A stretch of 64,000 nt of DNA from an uncultured Gemmataceae bacterium (GCA_937923405.1 CALDUY010000035.1:1-64000); one strand, 5' to 3'; shown: positions 41,486-51,146, numbered from the stretch's first letter. The notes: generated by a model from the letters alone, not told the origin. Numbers and translations: made by a program.

Positions 41486-42523
41486 ATGTTTTCCTCGCGA
41501 CTTCCGCTAAAGACAATGATCGAGCTTTGTCGGGTGCTGCGGCATTATTTGAAGTCGGGGCTGTCGGTCGTCGATGTGTTCAAACAACAAGCTAAGCGCG
41601 GTCCATCGGTGTTGCGTCCGATCGCTAGTCGAATCACCGACGCCGTCGAAAGCGGTGAGGCGCTGGAAGATGCGCTTAAGCAGGAAGCCGCGTACTTTCC
41701 GCCGTTGTTTGTGTCGTTGGCCTCGGTCGGCGAACATACGGGCATGTTGCCGGAAATCTTTCACGAATTGGAGCAATATTATGCTCGCCAGCTGGCTCTG
41801 CGGCGCGACTTCGTGGCCCGCATCGCCTGGCCGGTGATTCAGTTTGTCTTAGCAACGTTGGTGTTGGCGCTGGTCATCTTCATTCTGGGGATACTCGGCT
41901 CCACGACCCCGGCGGGGAAACCGTTCGACCCATTGGGATTGGGCTTGCTCGGTCCCTCGGGAGCGGTCATCTTCCTCGGCGTGATTTATGGTTTCCTTGC
42001 CCTCTTGTTTGCCGCCTATTGGCTCACCCGCAGGCTGTTCGGCGGACGACCAGACATCGATCGGCTGGTGCTAAACCTTCCAGCCATCGGGCCATGTTTG
42101 CGTGCCCTGGCGTTGGGACGTTTTTGCCTGGCGCTGCAACTGACGCACGAGTCCGGCATGTCGGTCCGCAGGGCGTTGCGACTGTCCCTACGCGCCACGG
42201 GCAACAAGGCCTTTGTTGCGGCTATCCCCCTGGCCGAGGGAACGGTCGCATCGGGGGAGGAGATTGCCCAAGCCCTGGAGCGAACGGGACTGTTCCCCGA
42301 CGAATTTCTCCGCATCGTCGAGGTTGCCGAGGCTTCGGGACGACTAACCGAAGAGATGAAACGACAGGGCGATCACTACCACGAAGAAGCCGGCCGACGA
42401 CTCGCCGCCCTGACGGCCGTGGCCGGCTATGGGATTTGGGCACTGATCGGGTTGTTCATCATCCTCGCTATTTTCAAGATGTACTCTTCGGTGTTGGGCA
42501 TCTACGACAATATCGGCATCTAA
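41486..42523 (+). CDS. Type II secretion/type IV pilus inner-membrane protein (GspF/PilC family)
   Basis: 345 residues with two T2SSF domains, at about 10-135 and 205-330, each starting with an R-xL---L-SG pattern (CRVLRHYLKSGLSVVDVFKQ; LGRFCLALQLTHESGMSVRRAL). Membrane helices lie near 120-145, 165-195 and 315-340. Such proteins form the inner-membrane platform of type II secretion or type IV pili. It stands alone here, without gspE/gspD or pilin genes beside it. GTGAGG precedes the chosen ATG; the open frame extends upstream to 41414 without a suitable start. Confidence 0.87.
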   Translation: MFSSRLPLKTMIELCRVLRHYLKSGLSVVDVFKQQAKRGPSVLRPIASRITDAVESGEALEDALKQEAAYFPPLFVSLASVGEHTGMLPEIFHELEQYYARQLALRRDFVARIAWPVIQFVLATLVLALVIFILGILGSTTPAGKPFDPLGLGLLGPSGAVIFLGVIYGFLALLFAAYWLTRRLFGGRPDIDRLVLNLPAIGPCLRALALGRFCLALQLTHESGMSVRRALRLSLRATGNKAFVAAIPLAEGTVASGEEIAQALERTGLFPDEFLRIVEVAEASGRLTEEMKRQGDHYHEEAGRRLAALTAVAGYGIWALIGLFIILAIFKMYSSVLGIYDNIGI

Positions 42524-42541
42524 TATCCGCAAACGCAGGAT

Positions 42542-43840
42542 TTACTTCTCCCGGATGGCGAACAACTCGGTGCCGGAGCGAGCGATAATAACGCCGTCGA
42601 TCAACGCCACGCCGTACAGAATCGGGTCGCCGAACGCAGCCATGCCTCCCTCGCGCGGTTTGGTCGCCGCCGTGTCTGACTGTACTTCGTTCCAGAATTT
42701 ACTTGTGGCCAGCAGTTTGAACTTCGGCCCCGCCTGGACGACGGTCGTCACGCCATTGCGACCAAACAGATAGATGCGATCACCAACGGCGACCGGCGAC
42801 GCCCAACATCCGCCCGGTGTTCGCTGTGAGTAGTGTTCTTTGCCGCTCTTCAGATCCAGGCAGGCGAGTACTCCCACTGTGTTGGGGTAGTAGACGCAAT
42901 CTTGATAGATCAGCGGACTAGCGAACGAAGCCGTCGCCTTTTCCGAGTGCCAAAGGGCTTTTTCGCCGAGTTTGCCCGAGCTGTCGAGACTGAGACAGCA
43001 GCAAGACTTCAGCGTCACTTCACGATCGCCGCCACGTGGCGGATCCGAGGCTCCAACCACTACTCGATCGCCCAGGACGGTCGCCGACGGCACGTTGTTG
43101 TTTTTGACGTCCGTGTAGGTCGACAGCAATTCGCCGGTGGCGGCATCATAGACATCGACACTGCCCGCCGAGGAGATCAAGAGCCGGGTTTTGTCCCCTT
43201 GCTGAAACGTCACCGGTGACGACCAGGAAATGCGACTTTTACGATCGGCTTTCCAGCGATTGGTACCGGTCTTCTTATCGACCGCCAGCAGATAGGATGG
43301 CCCTTGATGATCGACCAGGGTGAAGATCGTGTCTTCGGACTGAGCCAACGAACTGCCCAATTGATGGCCGTTCTTGATCTCGCCGTAGTCCTTGACCAGG
43401 GAACGCAACCAAACATGTTTGCCGTCGTGCGTCAGTTTGGCTAGTTCGCCCGATTCAAAGAAGACGAACAGCCCGTTGGCATCGACCACGGGAGTGGGAG
43501 CGGCTCGGGCGACGGAGAAGGAGGGTTTGACTTGCTGTGTAGCCGGCAGTGTCTTCCGCCAAAGCTCTTTGCCGCTAGCTAGGTCGAACGCCAGCACCAA
43601 GTTGGTTTCCTTGTTCGGACCCTCGACTGCGGTGACGAACACCTTGCCGTCATAGATGACCGGGCTGGATTGCCCATATCCCGGCAGGCTCACCTTCCAG
43701 GCCAGAGTGTCCGGCGACCACTTGAGGGGCACATTTTTGGCCTGGGGGCGTCCATTGCCGTCGCCGCGAAAGCCCGAATAACTTTCGACAGCCAGCAGCG
43801 GCGTCACCCCGAGTAACAACGTCACGAACGCACGAGACAT
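42542..43840 (-). CDS. Secreted PQQ-type beta-propeller protein
   Basis: 432 residues with signal peptide MSRAFVTLLLGVTPLLAVES. Repeats of PQQ-like propeller blades recur, for example SSPVIYDGKVFVTAVEG, LAFDLASGKELWRKTLPA, LLAVDKKTGTNRWKAD and LACLDLKSGKEHYSQRTPGG. The opening SGFRGDGNGRPQAKNVPLKW is typical of planctomycete proteins annotated as PQQ-binding-like. There is no sign of dehydrogenase active-site residues, so it probably acts as a binding or scaffold protein. GGAGG lies 7 bases before the ATG. Confidence 0.87.
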   Translation of the reverse strand: MSRAFVTLLLGVTPLLAVESYSGFRGDGNGRPQAKNVPLKWSPDTLAWKVSLPGYGQSSPVIYDGKVFVTAVEGPNKETNLVLAFDLASGKELWRKTLPATQQVKPSFSVARAAPTPVVDANGLFVFFESGELAKLTHDGKHVWLRSLVKDYGEIKNGHQLGSSLAQSEDTIFTLVDHQGPSYLLAVDKKTGTNRWKADRKSRISWSSPVTFQQGDKTRLLISSAGSVDVYDAATGELLSTYTDVKNNNVPSATVLGDRVVVGASDPPRGGDREVTLKSCCCLSLDSSGKLGEKALWHSEKATASFASPLIYQDCVYYPNTVGVLACLDLKSGKEHYSQRTPGGCWASPVAVGDRIYLFGRNGVTTVVQAGPKFKLLATSKFWNEVQSDTAATKPREGGMAAFGDPILYGVALIDGVIIARSGTELFAIREK

Positions 43841-43962
43841 GCTTTTTCCTCCAAGGGCGTGTTGAGGCCGTCATACGAGCATTCTTGATAGGCGGCAATG
43901 TCCCGCTGGGGCTTTCCTGCGTCGCGACTGGACACGAACAAGCGACGAGGTATGCTGAGCGC

Positions 43963-44979
43963 ATGGTCCAGGAGAAGCCACCTGTCGAGAAACTCAGTGA
44001 GCTAACACCCGGCTCTAAGGCTGATTTTTTTGCTCTGCTATGTGACAAATATCGCGGCGTGACCCGAGAGAATAAACCGTACTATCACTGTCGCTTTCGG
44101 GATGGCAAGCGCGTCGTGTCGTTCATGGTTTGGAGCGAGGATCGCTGGTTCGATGCCGCCGCGCAGGATTGGCAAGTTGGGCACTGCTACAAGATTCGCG
44201 GACAGTACGTTGAACACGAGCGATTCGGACCGCAACTGGTAGACATCACCCATCTGCGAGCGGTCAAAGAGGAAGATGTTGCCGATGGCTTCGATCCTGT
44301 TTCGCTGGTTGAAACAACTCGATTCGGGATCGAAGAACTCTGGAACGAACTTCGGCAACTGGCCGAGGAGCAACTCGCCGACCCTGCATTGCGATCGCTA
44401 GTGGTGAACCTGTTGCAACGACACGGCGAACGGTTGAAAGTGTTGCCACTGACACGCGATCGGGTCTACGCCTACCGCGGTGGTTTGCTGGAACACGTTG
44501 TTTCCGTGACGCGGATCACGGTTCAACTCGCTCAACAGTATGCGGCAATATACAGCACGCTTCAACCGCCGCTGGATCGATCACTCATCATTGCCGGAGC
44601 GATTCTGCACGAGTTGGGCAAGGTCCGCGAGTTCGACGACAACCCAATATTCCCACAACCGACGTTGCAAGGGCGACTGACCGGGGCGTTGGTGTTGGGC
44701 CGCGATTTGCTCCATGAAGCGGCGAGGGAAATTCCGGAGTTGGAACCGCAGCGACTGCAACTTCTAGAGCATATCCTCTTGTCCCCGCTGTATCCCGCAG
44801 AGGGCACGGGACCTCGCTGGGCCATCACTCCGGAAGGGTTGCTGGTCCAGTATGCGGATGATCTGGATCTGAAAATGGCTCTATACGTTCACTGTTTGGA
44901 ACGAGACACGGGATCGGGCCCATTCACCGAACGCGATCCCTGGCTGGGACGTGTTTTGTTCAAACGGCAAGCTCTCTGA
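43963..44979 (+). CDS. YhaM-like 3'-5' exoribonuclease (OB fold plus HD domain)
   Basis: 338 residues. The N-terminal part (about 15-105) looks like an OB fold (PYYHCRFRDGKRVVSFMVW, YKIRGQYVEH), followed by a helical HD-type phosphohydrolase domain (about 160-310). HVVSVTRITVQLAQQY and IAGAILHELGKVREFDDN are the metal-site blocks; the usual HD pair is H-E here. The domain order matches YhaM, a Mn-dependent exonuclease. The start ATG 43963 gives a family-like N-terminus; an in-frame ATG at 43885 is possible but adds unrelated residues. Confidence 0.82.
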   Translation: MVQEKPPVEKLSELTPGSKADFFALLCDKYRGVTRENKPYYHCRFRDGKRVVSFMVWSEDRWFDAAAQDWQVGHCYKIRGQYVEHERFGPQLVDITHLRAVKEEDVADGFDPVSLVETTRFGIEELWNELRQLAEEQLADPALRSLVVNLLQRHGERLKVLPLTRDRVYAYRGGLLEHVVSVTRITVQLAQQYAAIYSTLQPPLDRSLIIAGAILHELGKVREFDDNPIFPQPTLQGRLTGALVLGRDLLHEAAREIPELEPQRLQLLEHILLSPLYPAEGTGPRWAITPEGLLVQYADDLDLKMALYVHCLERDTGSGPFTERDPWLGRVLFKRQAL

Positions 44980-44998
44980 ATCACTCGCGCGAAGGTAG

Positions 44999-45024
44999 GC
45001 AGTTCCTCTTGTGAGGGGAACTGC
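44999..45024 (+). terminator. Possible hairpin terminator before glmS
   Basis: GCAGTTCC (44999-45006) and GGAACTGC (45017-45024) pair perfectly around a ten-base loop. A short T-tract occurs only some 15 bases later, so the call is weak. Confidence 0.3.
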
Positions 45025-45097
45025 TCTCCGAGTAGACTTTTGGGCCATACTTTCCTGCTAGCGCTTTGTAGATGGACAGAGGGAGGAACTTCCACAG

Positions 45098-46990
45098 ATG
45101 TGCGGCATCATCGGATACATCGGCTCTCAGGAAGCGGAGCCGATCCTGATTGAGGGGCTACGTCGGCTGGAGTATCGGGGGTACGACAGTTCCGGTATCG
45201 CCACCCTGGAACTCTCCGACGAGGTTCCGCGCCTAGGCTGTCGACTACATCTCCGCAAGCGTGCTGGCCGTATCCAAGATCTGGCCGACTTGCTGCGAGA
45301 AGAACCGGCTCGCGGGACTCTAGGCATTAGCCATACCCGCTGGGCCACACATGGACCGGCCAATGATCGCAATGCTCATCCGCACTGTTCCAGCGATGGC
45401 AGCATCGCAGTGGTTCACAATGGGGTCATCGAGAACTATTCCACTCTGAAAAGGCAGCTTCAGTCCGAAGGGGTCGAGTTTTCCAGCGATACGGATACAG
45501 AAGTGATCGCTCAGTTGATTGCCAAGCAACTCCGGGAACTCAATGCCGGCCGAAACGGGCGTGGTCTGACCTCGACGGGGCTGTTCGTGGAAGCGGTCAG
45601 TAAAGCCCTGGCTTTGCTCAAGGGAACGTATGGGTTGGCCATCGTTTCGACGCAATTTCCCGATGTCATCCTTGGGGCACGCCTGGGCAGTCCGTTGGTA
45701 GTGGGGGTCGGCGACAACGAAAACTTTCTTGCCAGCGACCCGTCGGCTCTCTTAGGTAAGACTGACAAAGTCGTCTACCTGCGCGATCATCAACTCTGCG
45801 TCCTCACTGCTGATGATTGGCACATTCTCGATCAGGATCGTGCCCGAGTCGAAGCCACTGTTCACAGCATCGACTGGGATGTTGGCGATGCCGACAAGGG
45901 AGCCTTTGAGCATCACATGCTCAAAGAGATTTACGAGCAACCCGAAGCTTTGGAAAACGCCCTGCGTGGTCGGCTCTCCGAGGCCGATGCTACCGCACAC
46001 TTCGGCGGGTTGAACCTCACCACGCAACAGCTCCGCGATGTCGAGCGAATTATCCTCACGGCCTGCGGTACCAGCTACCACGCCGCCCTCGTCGGAGAAT
46101 ATCTCATTGAGGAGTTTGCCCGCATCCCCGTCGAGGTGGAGTACGCCTCGGAGTTTCGTTATCGCAATCCACCGATCGACCGCAATACGATCGTGATCGC
46201 GCTGACGCAGTCTGGCGAGACGGCGGATACGCTGGCGGCGCTGCGTGAGTCGAAGCGGAAAGGGCACCCGACATTAGCCCTCTGCAATGTCGTCGGCAGC
46301 AGCATTGCTCGGGAAGCAGACGGCGGCGTCTATCTTCATGCCGGACCGGAAATTGGTGTGGCCAGCACCAAGGCGTTCACCAATCAGGTCGCCGTGCTGA
46401 CCATGCTCGCACTGTATTTCGGTCGTCTGCGTCATCTGTCCAGCCTGCAAGGCATGCAGATGATCCGTGAATTGCGCGAGATTCCCGATCTGGTTCGTCA
46501 GACCTTGCGTTGCGACAAACAGGTCCGTCACATCGCCGAGAAATTCGCTCACGTCCGCAACTTCCTGTACCTGGGTCGGCAGTATCATTATCCTGTCGCG
46601 CTCGAAGGAGCGTTGAAGCTCAAGGAGATCAGCTACATCCATGCTGAGGGATATCCGGCAGCGGAGATGAAGCACGGGCCGATCGCCCTGGTCGATGAGC
46701 AGACGCCGAGCGTGTTTCTCATGCCGCGCGGACCGATCTTCGACAAGGTGATGAGCAACCTGATGGAGGTGAAGGCAAGGCGTGGTCCGGTTATCGCCAT
46801 CGTCAGCGAAGGTGAAATCGAGGCGGCCCATGTGGCCGATGAGGTGATCGAGGTGCCCAGTGTGCCAGAGTATCTACAGCCACTGGTCACTGTGGTGCCG
46901 TTGCAACTACTGGCGTATCACATCGCGCGAATTCGTGGCTGCGACGTGGACAAGCCGCGAAATCTGGCCAAGAGTGTCACTGTGGAGTAA
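45098..46990 (+). CDS. glmS: Glutamine-fructose-6-phosphate aminotransferase (GlmS)
   Basis: 630 residues. It makes glucosamine-6-phosphate, the entry to UDP-GlcNAc for peptidoglycan and lipids. The mature nucleophile is Cys2 in MCGIIGYIG. LRRLEYRGYDSSGIA and ISHTRWATHG belong to the glutaminase domain. The SIS domains contain ILTACGTSYHAALVGEY, ALTQSGETADTLAALRESK and GVASTKAFTNQ. The end IRGCDVDKPRNLAKSVTVE matches the conserved C-terminus. Slightly longer than the usual 609 residues. AGGGAGGAA precedes the ATG. Confidence 0.97.
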   Translation: MCGIIGYIGSQEAEPILIEGLRRLEYRGYDSSGIATLELSDEVPRLGCRLHLRKRAGRIQDLADLLREEPARGTLGISHTRWATHGPANDRNAHPHCSSDGSIAVVHNGVIENYSTLKRQLQSEGVEFSSDTDTEVIAQLIAKQLRELNAGRNGRGLTSTGLFVEAVSKALALLKGTYGLAIVSTQFPDVILGARLGSPLVVGVGDNENFLASDPSALLGKTDKVVYLRDHQLCVLTADDWHILDQDRARVEATVHSIDWDVGDADKGAFEHHMLKEIYEQPEALENALRGRLSEADATAHFGGLNLTTQQLRDVERIILTACGTSYHAALVGEYLIEEFARIPVEVEYASEFRYRNPPIDRNTIVIALTQSGETADTLAALRESKRKGHPTLALCNVVGSSIAREADGGVYLHAGPEIGVASTKAFTNQVAVLTMLALYFGRLRHLSSLQGMQMIRELREIPDLVRQTLRCDKQVRHIAEKFAHVRNFLYLGRQYHYPVALEGALKLKEISYIHAEGYPAAEMKHGPIALVDEQTPSVFLMPRGPIFDKVMSNLMEVKARRGPVIAIVSEGEIEAAHVADEVIEVPSVPEYLQPLVTVVPLQLLAYHIARIRGCDVDKPRNLAKSVTVE

Positions 46991-47000
46991 ATCGGCCGGC

Positions 47001-47270
47001 TCAGGGTTGTGGAGTGCGGGGGCCGAGGAGTTGCACCACCGAGGCTTCCGCCGTTGCGACTCGTGGCAGCGGGGGCAGAGGCGGGGCCGGTGGAAGCTCT
47101 TCGGCTCGATCGCCCCAGTCGGCGAACTGGGCCTTGCCCTCAACCGGCTTCTTGCTGGTCAGCAATGGATCCGGCAGCGGCTTCTCGCGCACGGCAGGTT
47201 TGTTACAACCTATCTGGCTCGCCCAGAACACTAGCAAGACTAGTCCTGTCTTTCCGAGCGTGCGTCGCAT
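47001..47270 (-). CDS. Small predicted lipoprotein
   Basis: 89 residues. A lipoprotein signal peptide (RRTLGKTGLVLLVFWASQIGC) ends in a lipobox-like SQIGC. The mature part is short and Pro-rich (PPAPPLPPLPRVA), with no known domain. The start at 47270 fits the signal peptide; an in-frame ATG at 47297 is possible. It converges with glmS, 10 bases away, and has the same strand as the upstream proline dehydrogenase gene. Confidence 0.6.
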   Translation of the reverse strand: MRRTLGKTGLVLLVFWASQIGCNKPAVREKPLPDPLLTSKKPVEGKAQFADWGDRAEELPPAPPLPPLPRVATAEASVVQLLGPRTPQP

Positions 47271-47328
47271 GATTCGGCCCCTCTTCGTGTCGCGCAAGCA
47301 TACCGCGTGTCTGTGCTATCGGCACGAC

Positions 47329-48801
47329 TCAGGCGTGAACTTCAGCCCGGGACCGTGCGGAGTCGGTCGGCGCAATTGACACGACTGCTCCGTTCGTTGC
47401 GACTCGATGGTGTTGTCCCAGCTCAACCGGGTTCCGTAACAGTTGCTCCGCTGGTACGTGTTCGGTAAAGCTGGCACGCAGAAACGACTCGTTCGCGGTG
47501 TTCTCCAGCAGTCGACGCACCAGATAGGCCATCCCAGGGAGCAACTCACCGTAGGGGGTGTAGACCCGCACCCGCTGCTTCATCCGCACCAGCACATCCT
47601 TGATCGGATCGGCCATGCCGTAGAGCATCTGTATCTCGATGGCCCCGGGCGGAAGGTGCAGCAGCTTGGCCCGAGCCAGCGCATGAGCCAAGCTGCGGAT
47701 ATTGTGACTGGCGAAAGCGGGCTTAAGATGCTGACGATTTTCCAACAGAAAGACCGTGTGTCGTTCGTAGGCGGCATCGGATTCCCACTTGTGCGACCAG
47801 ACGGGAATGGGCCAACCCAACTGTTTGGCCATGATCGTTTCGTAATCCCAGTAGGCCCCTTTGACGAGACGGACCCAGACGGGGGTGCCCCGGCGAGCCG
47901 CCCAGTCACGCAGGCGGACCAGATCTGCGCCGCAATCACGAAGATAGGCTTGAATGGCAATGCCGACCTGGGACCAATCGCGAAACTCCGGCTCGGAAAG
48001 AATCTCTTCAAAGATCTGTAATGTCGTGTCTTTGAAGCTGTACTGTTCCATGTCGAAGTTGACGAAGGCATTGGCCTGACGCGCTGCTCGCAGGATGGGC
48101 CGCAGTCGGCTTCGCACGATTCGGCTGGTACCGTCGGGATCGATGGGATCGAACTGACTGTACAGGGCCGACAGCTTGACAGAGATGTTTACTCGTGAGA
48201 TTGGACCCGCATCATCGAAATCGATCAGGCGGTTGACCGGCATGGCATTGACCGCTTCGGATAATCCTGAGATGAGTTGTAGATATTCGGCCTGGGCCTG
48301 CTCGGCTTCCACTTCCGTGATCGTCGCTTCGCCGAGCAGATCTACCGTGAAGGCCAGCGAGCGTGCCCGCATTCGTCGTACCGCCTCGACCGCCTCGGGA
48401 ATGTTGCTGCCGGCGATGAACTTCCGGGCCAAGCGTCGGGCCGACCAGCGGGTGACCTCAGCCATCGCTGCGCCTAGTGGGCCGTGTGTCGGCAACAGTC
48501 GCAATCCCAGCCGAGCCAACCACGGGAGTCGGTCCCGCACTTCCCCGAAGTACTCGCGCAGGTGCTGTACGATCGCCGCGGGCGTTTCCAGCTGCGGCAG
48601 CACGTCGGTGAAGCGGAACATCTGCAACTTGACGGCTTCATCGCGCATCGACAGGTCCATGATGCGGTCGTCCCACCAGGCTGGGGAAAAGGGGAACGGC
48701 CCCGTATTGTCGACTCGGGCAAAAATCTCTTTGCCGATCCGTTGCGTTAGCTCCTCAACCGCTGCGTCGAACACCATCTGGTTCGCCTCTTTTGGTTTCA
48801 T
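47329..48801 (-). CDS. Proline dehydrogenase (PutA-type PRODH domain)
   Basis: 490 residues. FAD enzyme that oxidises proline to pyrroline-5-carboxylate. The N-terminal 150 residues resemble the helical region before the barrel in PutA. The barrel has SVKLSALYSQFDPIDPDG, VNFDMEQYSFKDTTLQIF, VWVRLVKGAYWDYETI and FASHNIRSLAHAL; the end YTPYGELLPGMAYLVRRLLENT holds the substrate-binding ELLPGM-x3-RR pattern. No pyrroline-5-carboxylate dehydrogenase domain or neighbouring gene is present, so that step must be encoded elsewhere. Confidence 0.92.
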   Translation of the reverse strand: MKPKEANQMVFDAAVEELTQRIGKEIFARVDNTGPFPFSPAWWDDRIMDLSMRDEAVKLQMFRFTDVLPQLETPAAIVQHLREYFGEVRDRLPWLARLGLRLLPTHGPLGAAMAEVTRWSARRLARKFIAGSNIPEAVEAVRRMRARSLAFTVDLLGEATITEVEAEQAQAEYLQLISGLSEAVNAMPVNRLIDFDDAGPISRVNISVKLSALYSQFDPIDPDGTSRIVRSRLRPILRAARQANAFVNFDMEQYSFKDTTLQIFEEILSEPEFRDWSQVGIAIQAYLRDCGADLVRLRDWAARRGTPVWVRLVKGAYWDYETIMAKQLGWPIPVWSHKWESDAAYERHTVFLLENRQHLKPAFASHNIRSLAHALARAKLLHLPPGAIEIQMLYGMADPIKDVLVRMKQRVRVYTPYGELLPGMAYLVRRLLENTANESFLRASFTEHVPAEQLLRNPVELGQHHRVATNGAVVSIAPTDSARSRAEVHA

Positions 48802-48865
48802 ATCTTGGAGATGATCTCATAGTATAAACTAGACAGTTCTCTTGGTTTCATTCGGATGATACCCC

Positions 48866-49726
48866 ATGAGCGAGTTTCGGATCGGCAAATTTCAGGTGAT
48901 GGGTACGCTCGGAACAGGTGCCCATAGTACGATTCTGCTCATTCGTCGCAACGAGGATAGCAAGCACTACGCTTTGAAAGTGGTTAAGATCGACGGTCCA
49001 GACGAGCAAAAGTTCCTCGATCAGGCGAAGCATGAATTTGAGATCGCTAATATGCTCGATCATCCGAACTTGCTGAAGTTCTACGCCCTGGAGAAAGAAA
49101 AAGACTGGCTGTTTCGTGTCAAGAAAGTGCATCTGCTCAGCGAGTACGTCAACGGCAAGACGCTCGACAAGTGCCCACGGCTGACCATTCCTCGCTTGCT
49201 TCAGGTGTTCAAGGCCATCGCCGACGGTATGGTTCACATGCACCGGCGACAGGTCTGCCACGGCGATCTAAAGCCGAACAACGTCATGCTCAGCAAAGCC
49301 GGCGAAGTAAAAATCATCGATTTCGGCTTGGCCCGAGTCAAAGGAGACAAAGTGACGCGCGTCCAGGGCACGCCGGAGTACATGGCTCCCGAGACGGCGA
49401 AGCACTCTCTCATTAATGAACGAACCGACATCTACAACTTCGGTGCGTTGATGTATCGGCTTATCAGCTGGCGATTGCCGCCGCCGGTCGTCTCCGAGGA
49501 AGACGGTAACGTGCCGTTGGATGCCAAGATGTGGGCACGGCTGTACAAACCCGTCGAGGAACTCCAACCGCAGACCCCTCCTGGCTTGGCCGAACTCATC
49601 AATAATTGCATGCAGTATGACGCCAACAAACGACCTGAGCGGATGAGCAACATTCAGGGCACGCTCGATCATCTGATCGATGAGCTGGTCACTCCCGAAG
49701 ATGCTTTGGATGCTATTGAATGGTGA
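48866..49726 (+). CDS. Soluble serine/threonine protein kinase
   Basis: 286 residues, almost only a kinase domain. The Gly loop is GTLGTGAHSTIL, the ATP lysine lies in YALKVVK, and an acidic partner in HEFEIANML. The catalytic loop is QVCHGDLKPNNVML, with Gly in place of the usual Arg of HRD, so the kinase is probably not controlled by activation-loop phosphorylation. IIDFGLARVKG and GTPEYMAPE follow. There is no membrane helix or sensor domain. The downstream gene starts 136 bases later on the same strand. Confidence 0.92.
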   Translation: MSEFRIGKFQVMGTLGTGAHSTILLIRRNEDSKHYALKVVKIDGPDEQKFLDQAKHEFEIANMLDHPNLLKFYALEKEKDWLFRVKKVHLLSEYVNGKTLDKCPRLTIPRLLQVFKAIADGMVHMHRRQVCHGDLKPNNVMLSKAGEVKIIDFGLARVKGDKVTRVQGTPEYMAPETAKHSLINERTDIYNFGALMYRLISWRLPPPVVSEEDGNVPLDAKMWARLYKPVEELQPQTPPGLAELINNCMQYDANKRPERMSNIQGTLDHLIDELVTPEDALDAIEW

Positions 49727-49862
49727 TCGCGAATGGAGCAAATCTCACAGCCTGGCCGACGAACAACTCCCAGGAGCCGCTCCCGAGCGGTTGGAAAGCT
49801 TGTAGAAAGTAGTACTGCTCAGGTGCCACGGCACAGCCCCGAAGCCAGGAGGACTCCAATTC

Positions 49863-51074
49863 ATGGCGGAGTACAGCGATCGAGAGCATTTTATCCCGGT
49901 GCGAATGAGCGATTTGGTCGAGCTATTGAGCAAGGATTCACGTCTCAGCTCGCAAGAACGCGAAGAGTTCCGCCAGTTTTGCCGGCTCGTCGCCGCCGTC
50001 TGGCACTTCGAGTATCACGAGAAATTGCAACAGTTGAAGGACGCCTACGCCCCGCTGGATCCTGACTCGGAGACTAAACCGCTGCAACCACTCGATGCCG
50101 AGCAGCGTGCTCAGCGGATCCAAGAGGTGTTCGAGAAGTTTGATCAGTTGATGAAAAGCGCCAATTTCAAACGTCTGGGCAAGGAGGACATTTACGAGGC
50201 GATGAAGCAGCTGCCTAGCGACTGGGGCATCGCCACGGAAGCCGATTTGGATTTGTTCGAGGAACTACGAGCCTATGCTCGGGGAGATGTGGTCGGCGAG
50301 CGAACCCGTCGGGTCTGGTGGAAGTTCTTTCGCCTGGAGACGCTCAAACTACCTTTGCACTCGCGATTAGTGCTAATTGCCAAGCTTCGCAAGCACAAAC
50401 GATTTTCCGAGATCGACACCAACGCGGTCTACCTCAAGGTCTTCAAGGACATTCCCAAGTCAGACATCGAGATGCTGCTGCCCGGCACGCGTGTGCGGCT
50501 CAGCCAGCTCGATCGAGCCATGATTGTCTATCCGTTAGTTACCGGGGTTGGTCTGATTCTGTTCAAGATCGTCTCACAAGTATTGGAGCGAGGCCCTGCG
50601 GCCCTGGTCGCGGGCGTGGGAGCCTTGGCCTCGTGGACGGTCGCGCTGGCGCTTGCTGGATATGGCTATCGCTCTTACTCCAGTTACCAAGTCAAGAAAC
50701 AAACCTACAACCTGCGGCTGACTCGAAGCCTTTACTTTCTGACCCTGGCCAGTAACACTGCCGGCATCATGCGTTTGCTGGACGAAGCCGAGGAGCAGGA
50801 ATGTCGCGAAACCGTTCTGGCCTACTTTTACCTGTGGAAGTACGCGCCGCCGGAGGGCTGGACCGCTGAGCAGCTCGATGACTACGTCGAAATGGATCTG
50901 GAAGCGAAGCTGAAGCTGAAGGTCGATTTCGAGATCGACGACGCTTTGGAAAAGCTGGAACGCTTGGGCATCGTGGTACAGAGCGACTCGAAGTATCGTG
51001 CCGTGCCGATCCAGACGGCATTGGAGAAAATCGATTATCGCTGGGATAACTACTTCCAGTACAACCAAGCCTGA
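49863..51074 (+). CDS. DUF3754 (TMEM143-like) membrane protein
   Basis: 403 residues. The pattern REHFIPVRMSDLVELL near the start, VYLKVFKDIPKSDIEMLLPGTRVR in the middle and a hairpin of two membrane helices (about 222-242 and 248-268) are like DUF3754/TMEM143 proteins, whose function is unknown. SLYFLTLASNTAGIMRLLDEAEEQECRE and a winged-helix-like C-terminus (about 335-395) follow. GGAGG precedes the ATG. It follows a kinase gene on the same strand; a terminator lies 72 bases after its stop. Confidence 0.7.
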   Translation: MAEYSDREHFIPVRMSDLVELLSKDSRLSSQEREEFRQFCRLVAAVWHFEYHEKLQQLKDAYAPLDPDSETKPLQPLDAEQRAQRIQEVFEKFDQLMKSANFKRLGKEDIYEAMKQLPSDWGIATEADLDLFEELRAYARGDVVGERTRRVWWKFFRLETLKLPLHSRLVLIAKLRKHKRFSEIDTNAVYLKVFKDIPKSDIEMLLPGTRVRLSQLDRAMIVYPLVTGVGLILFKIVSQVLERGPAALVAGVGALASWTVALALAGYGYRSYSSYQVKKQTYNLRLTRSLYFLTLASNTAGIMRLLDEAEEQECRETVLAYFYLWKYAPPEGWTAEQLDDYVEMDLEAKLKLKVDFEIDDALEKLERLGIVVQSDSKYRAVPIQTALEKIDYRWDNYFQYNQA

Positions 51075-51110
51075 TGCGTCGCGGACTTGGCGGAACCCGC
51101 AGCCATCCTC

Positions 51111-51139
51111 TTGTCCCGCTCTAGGTGCGTTCTTATAAG
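51111..51139 (+). promoter_or_regulatory. Sigma70-like promoter upstream of nuoA
   Basis: TTGTCC (51111-51116), a 17-base spacer and TATAAG (51134-51139) fit a housekeeping promoter. Transcription would begin near 51146, directly at the hairpin below. Motif match only. Confidence 0.4.
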
Positions 51140-51146
51140 TACATCA

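Noticed and set aside
44980..45097. glmS ribozyme in front of glmS
   Set aside because: The space is only 118 bases and I cannot find the conserved core of the glmS ribozyme; only one simple hairpin is present.
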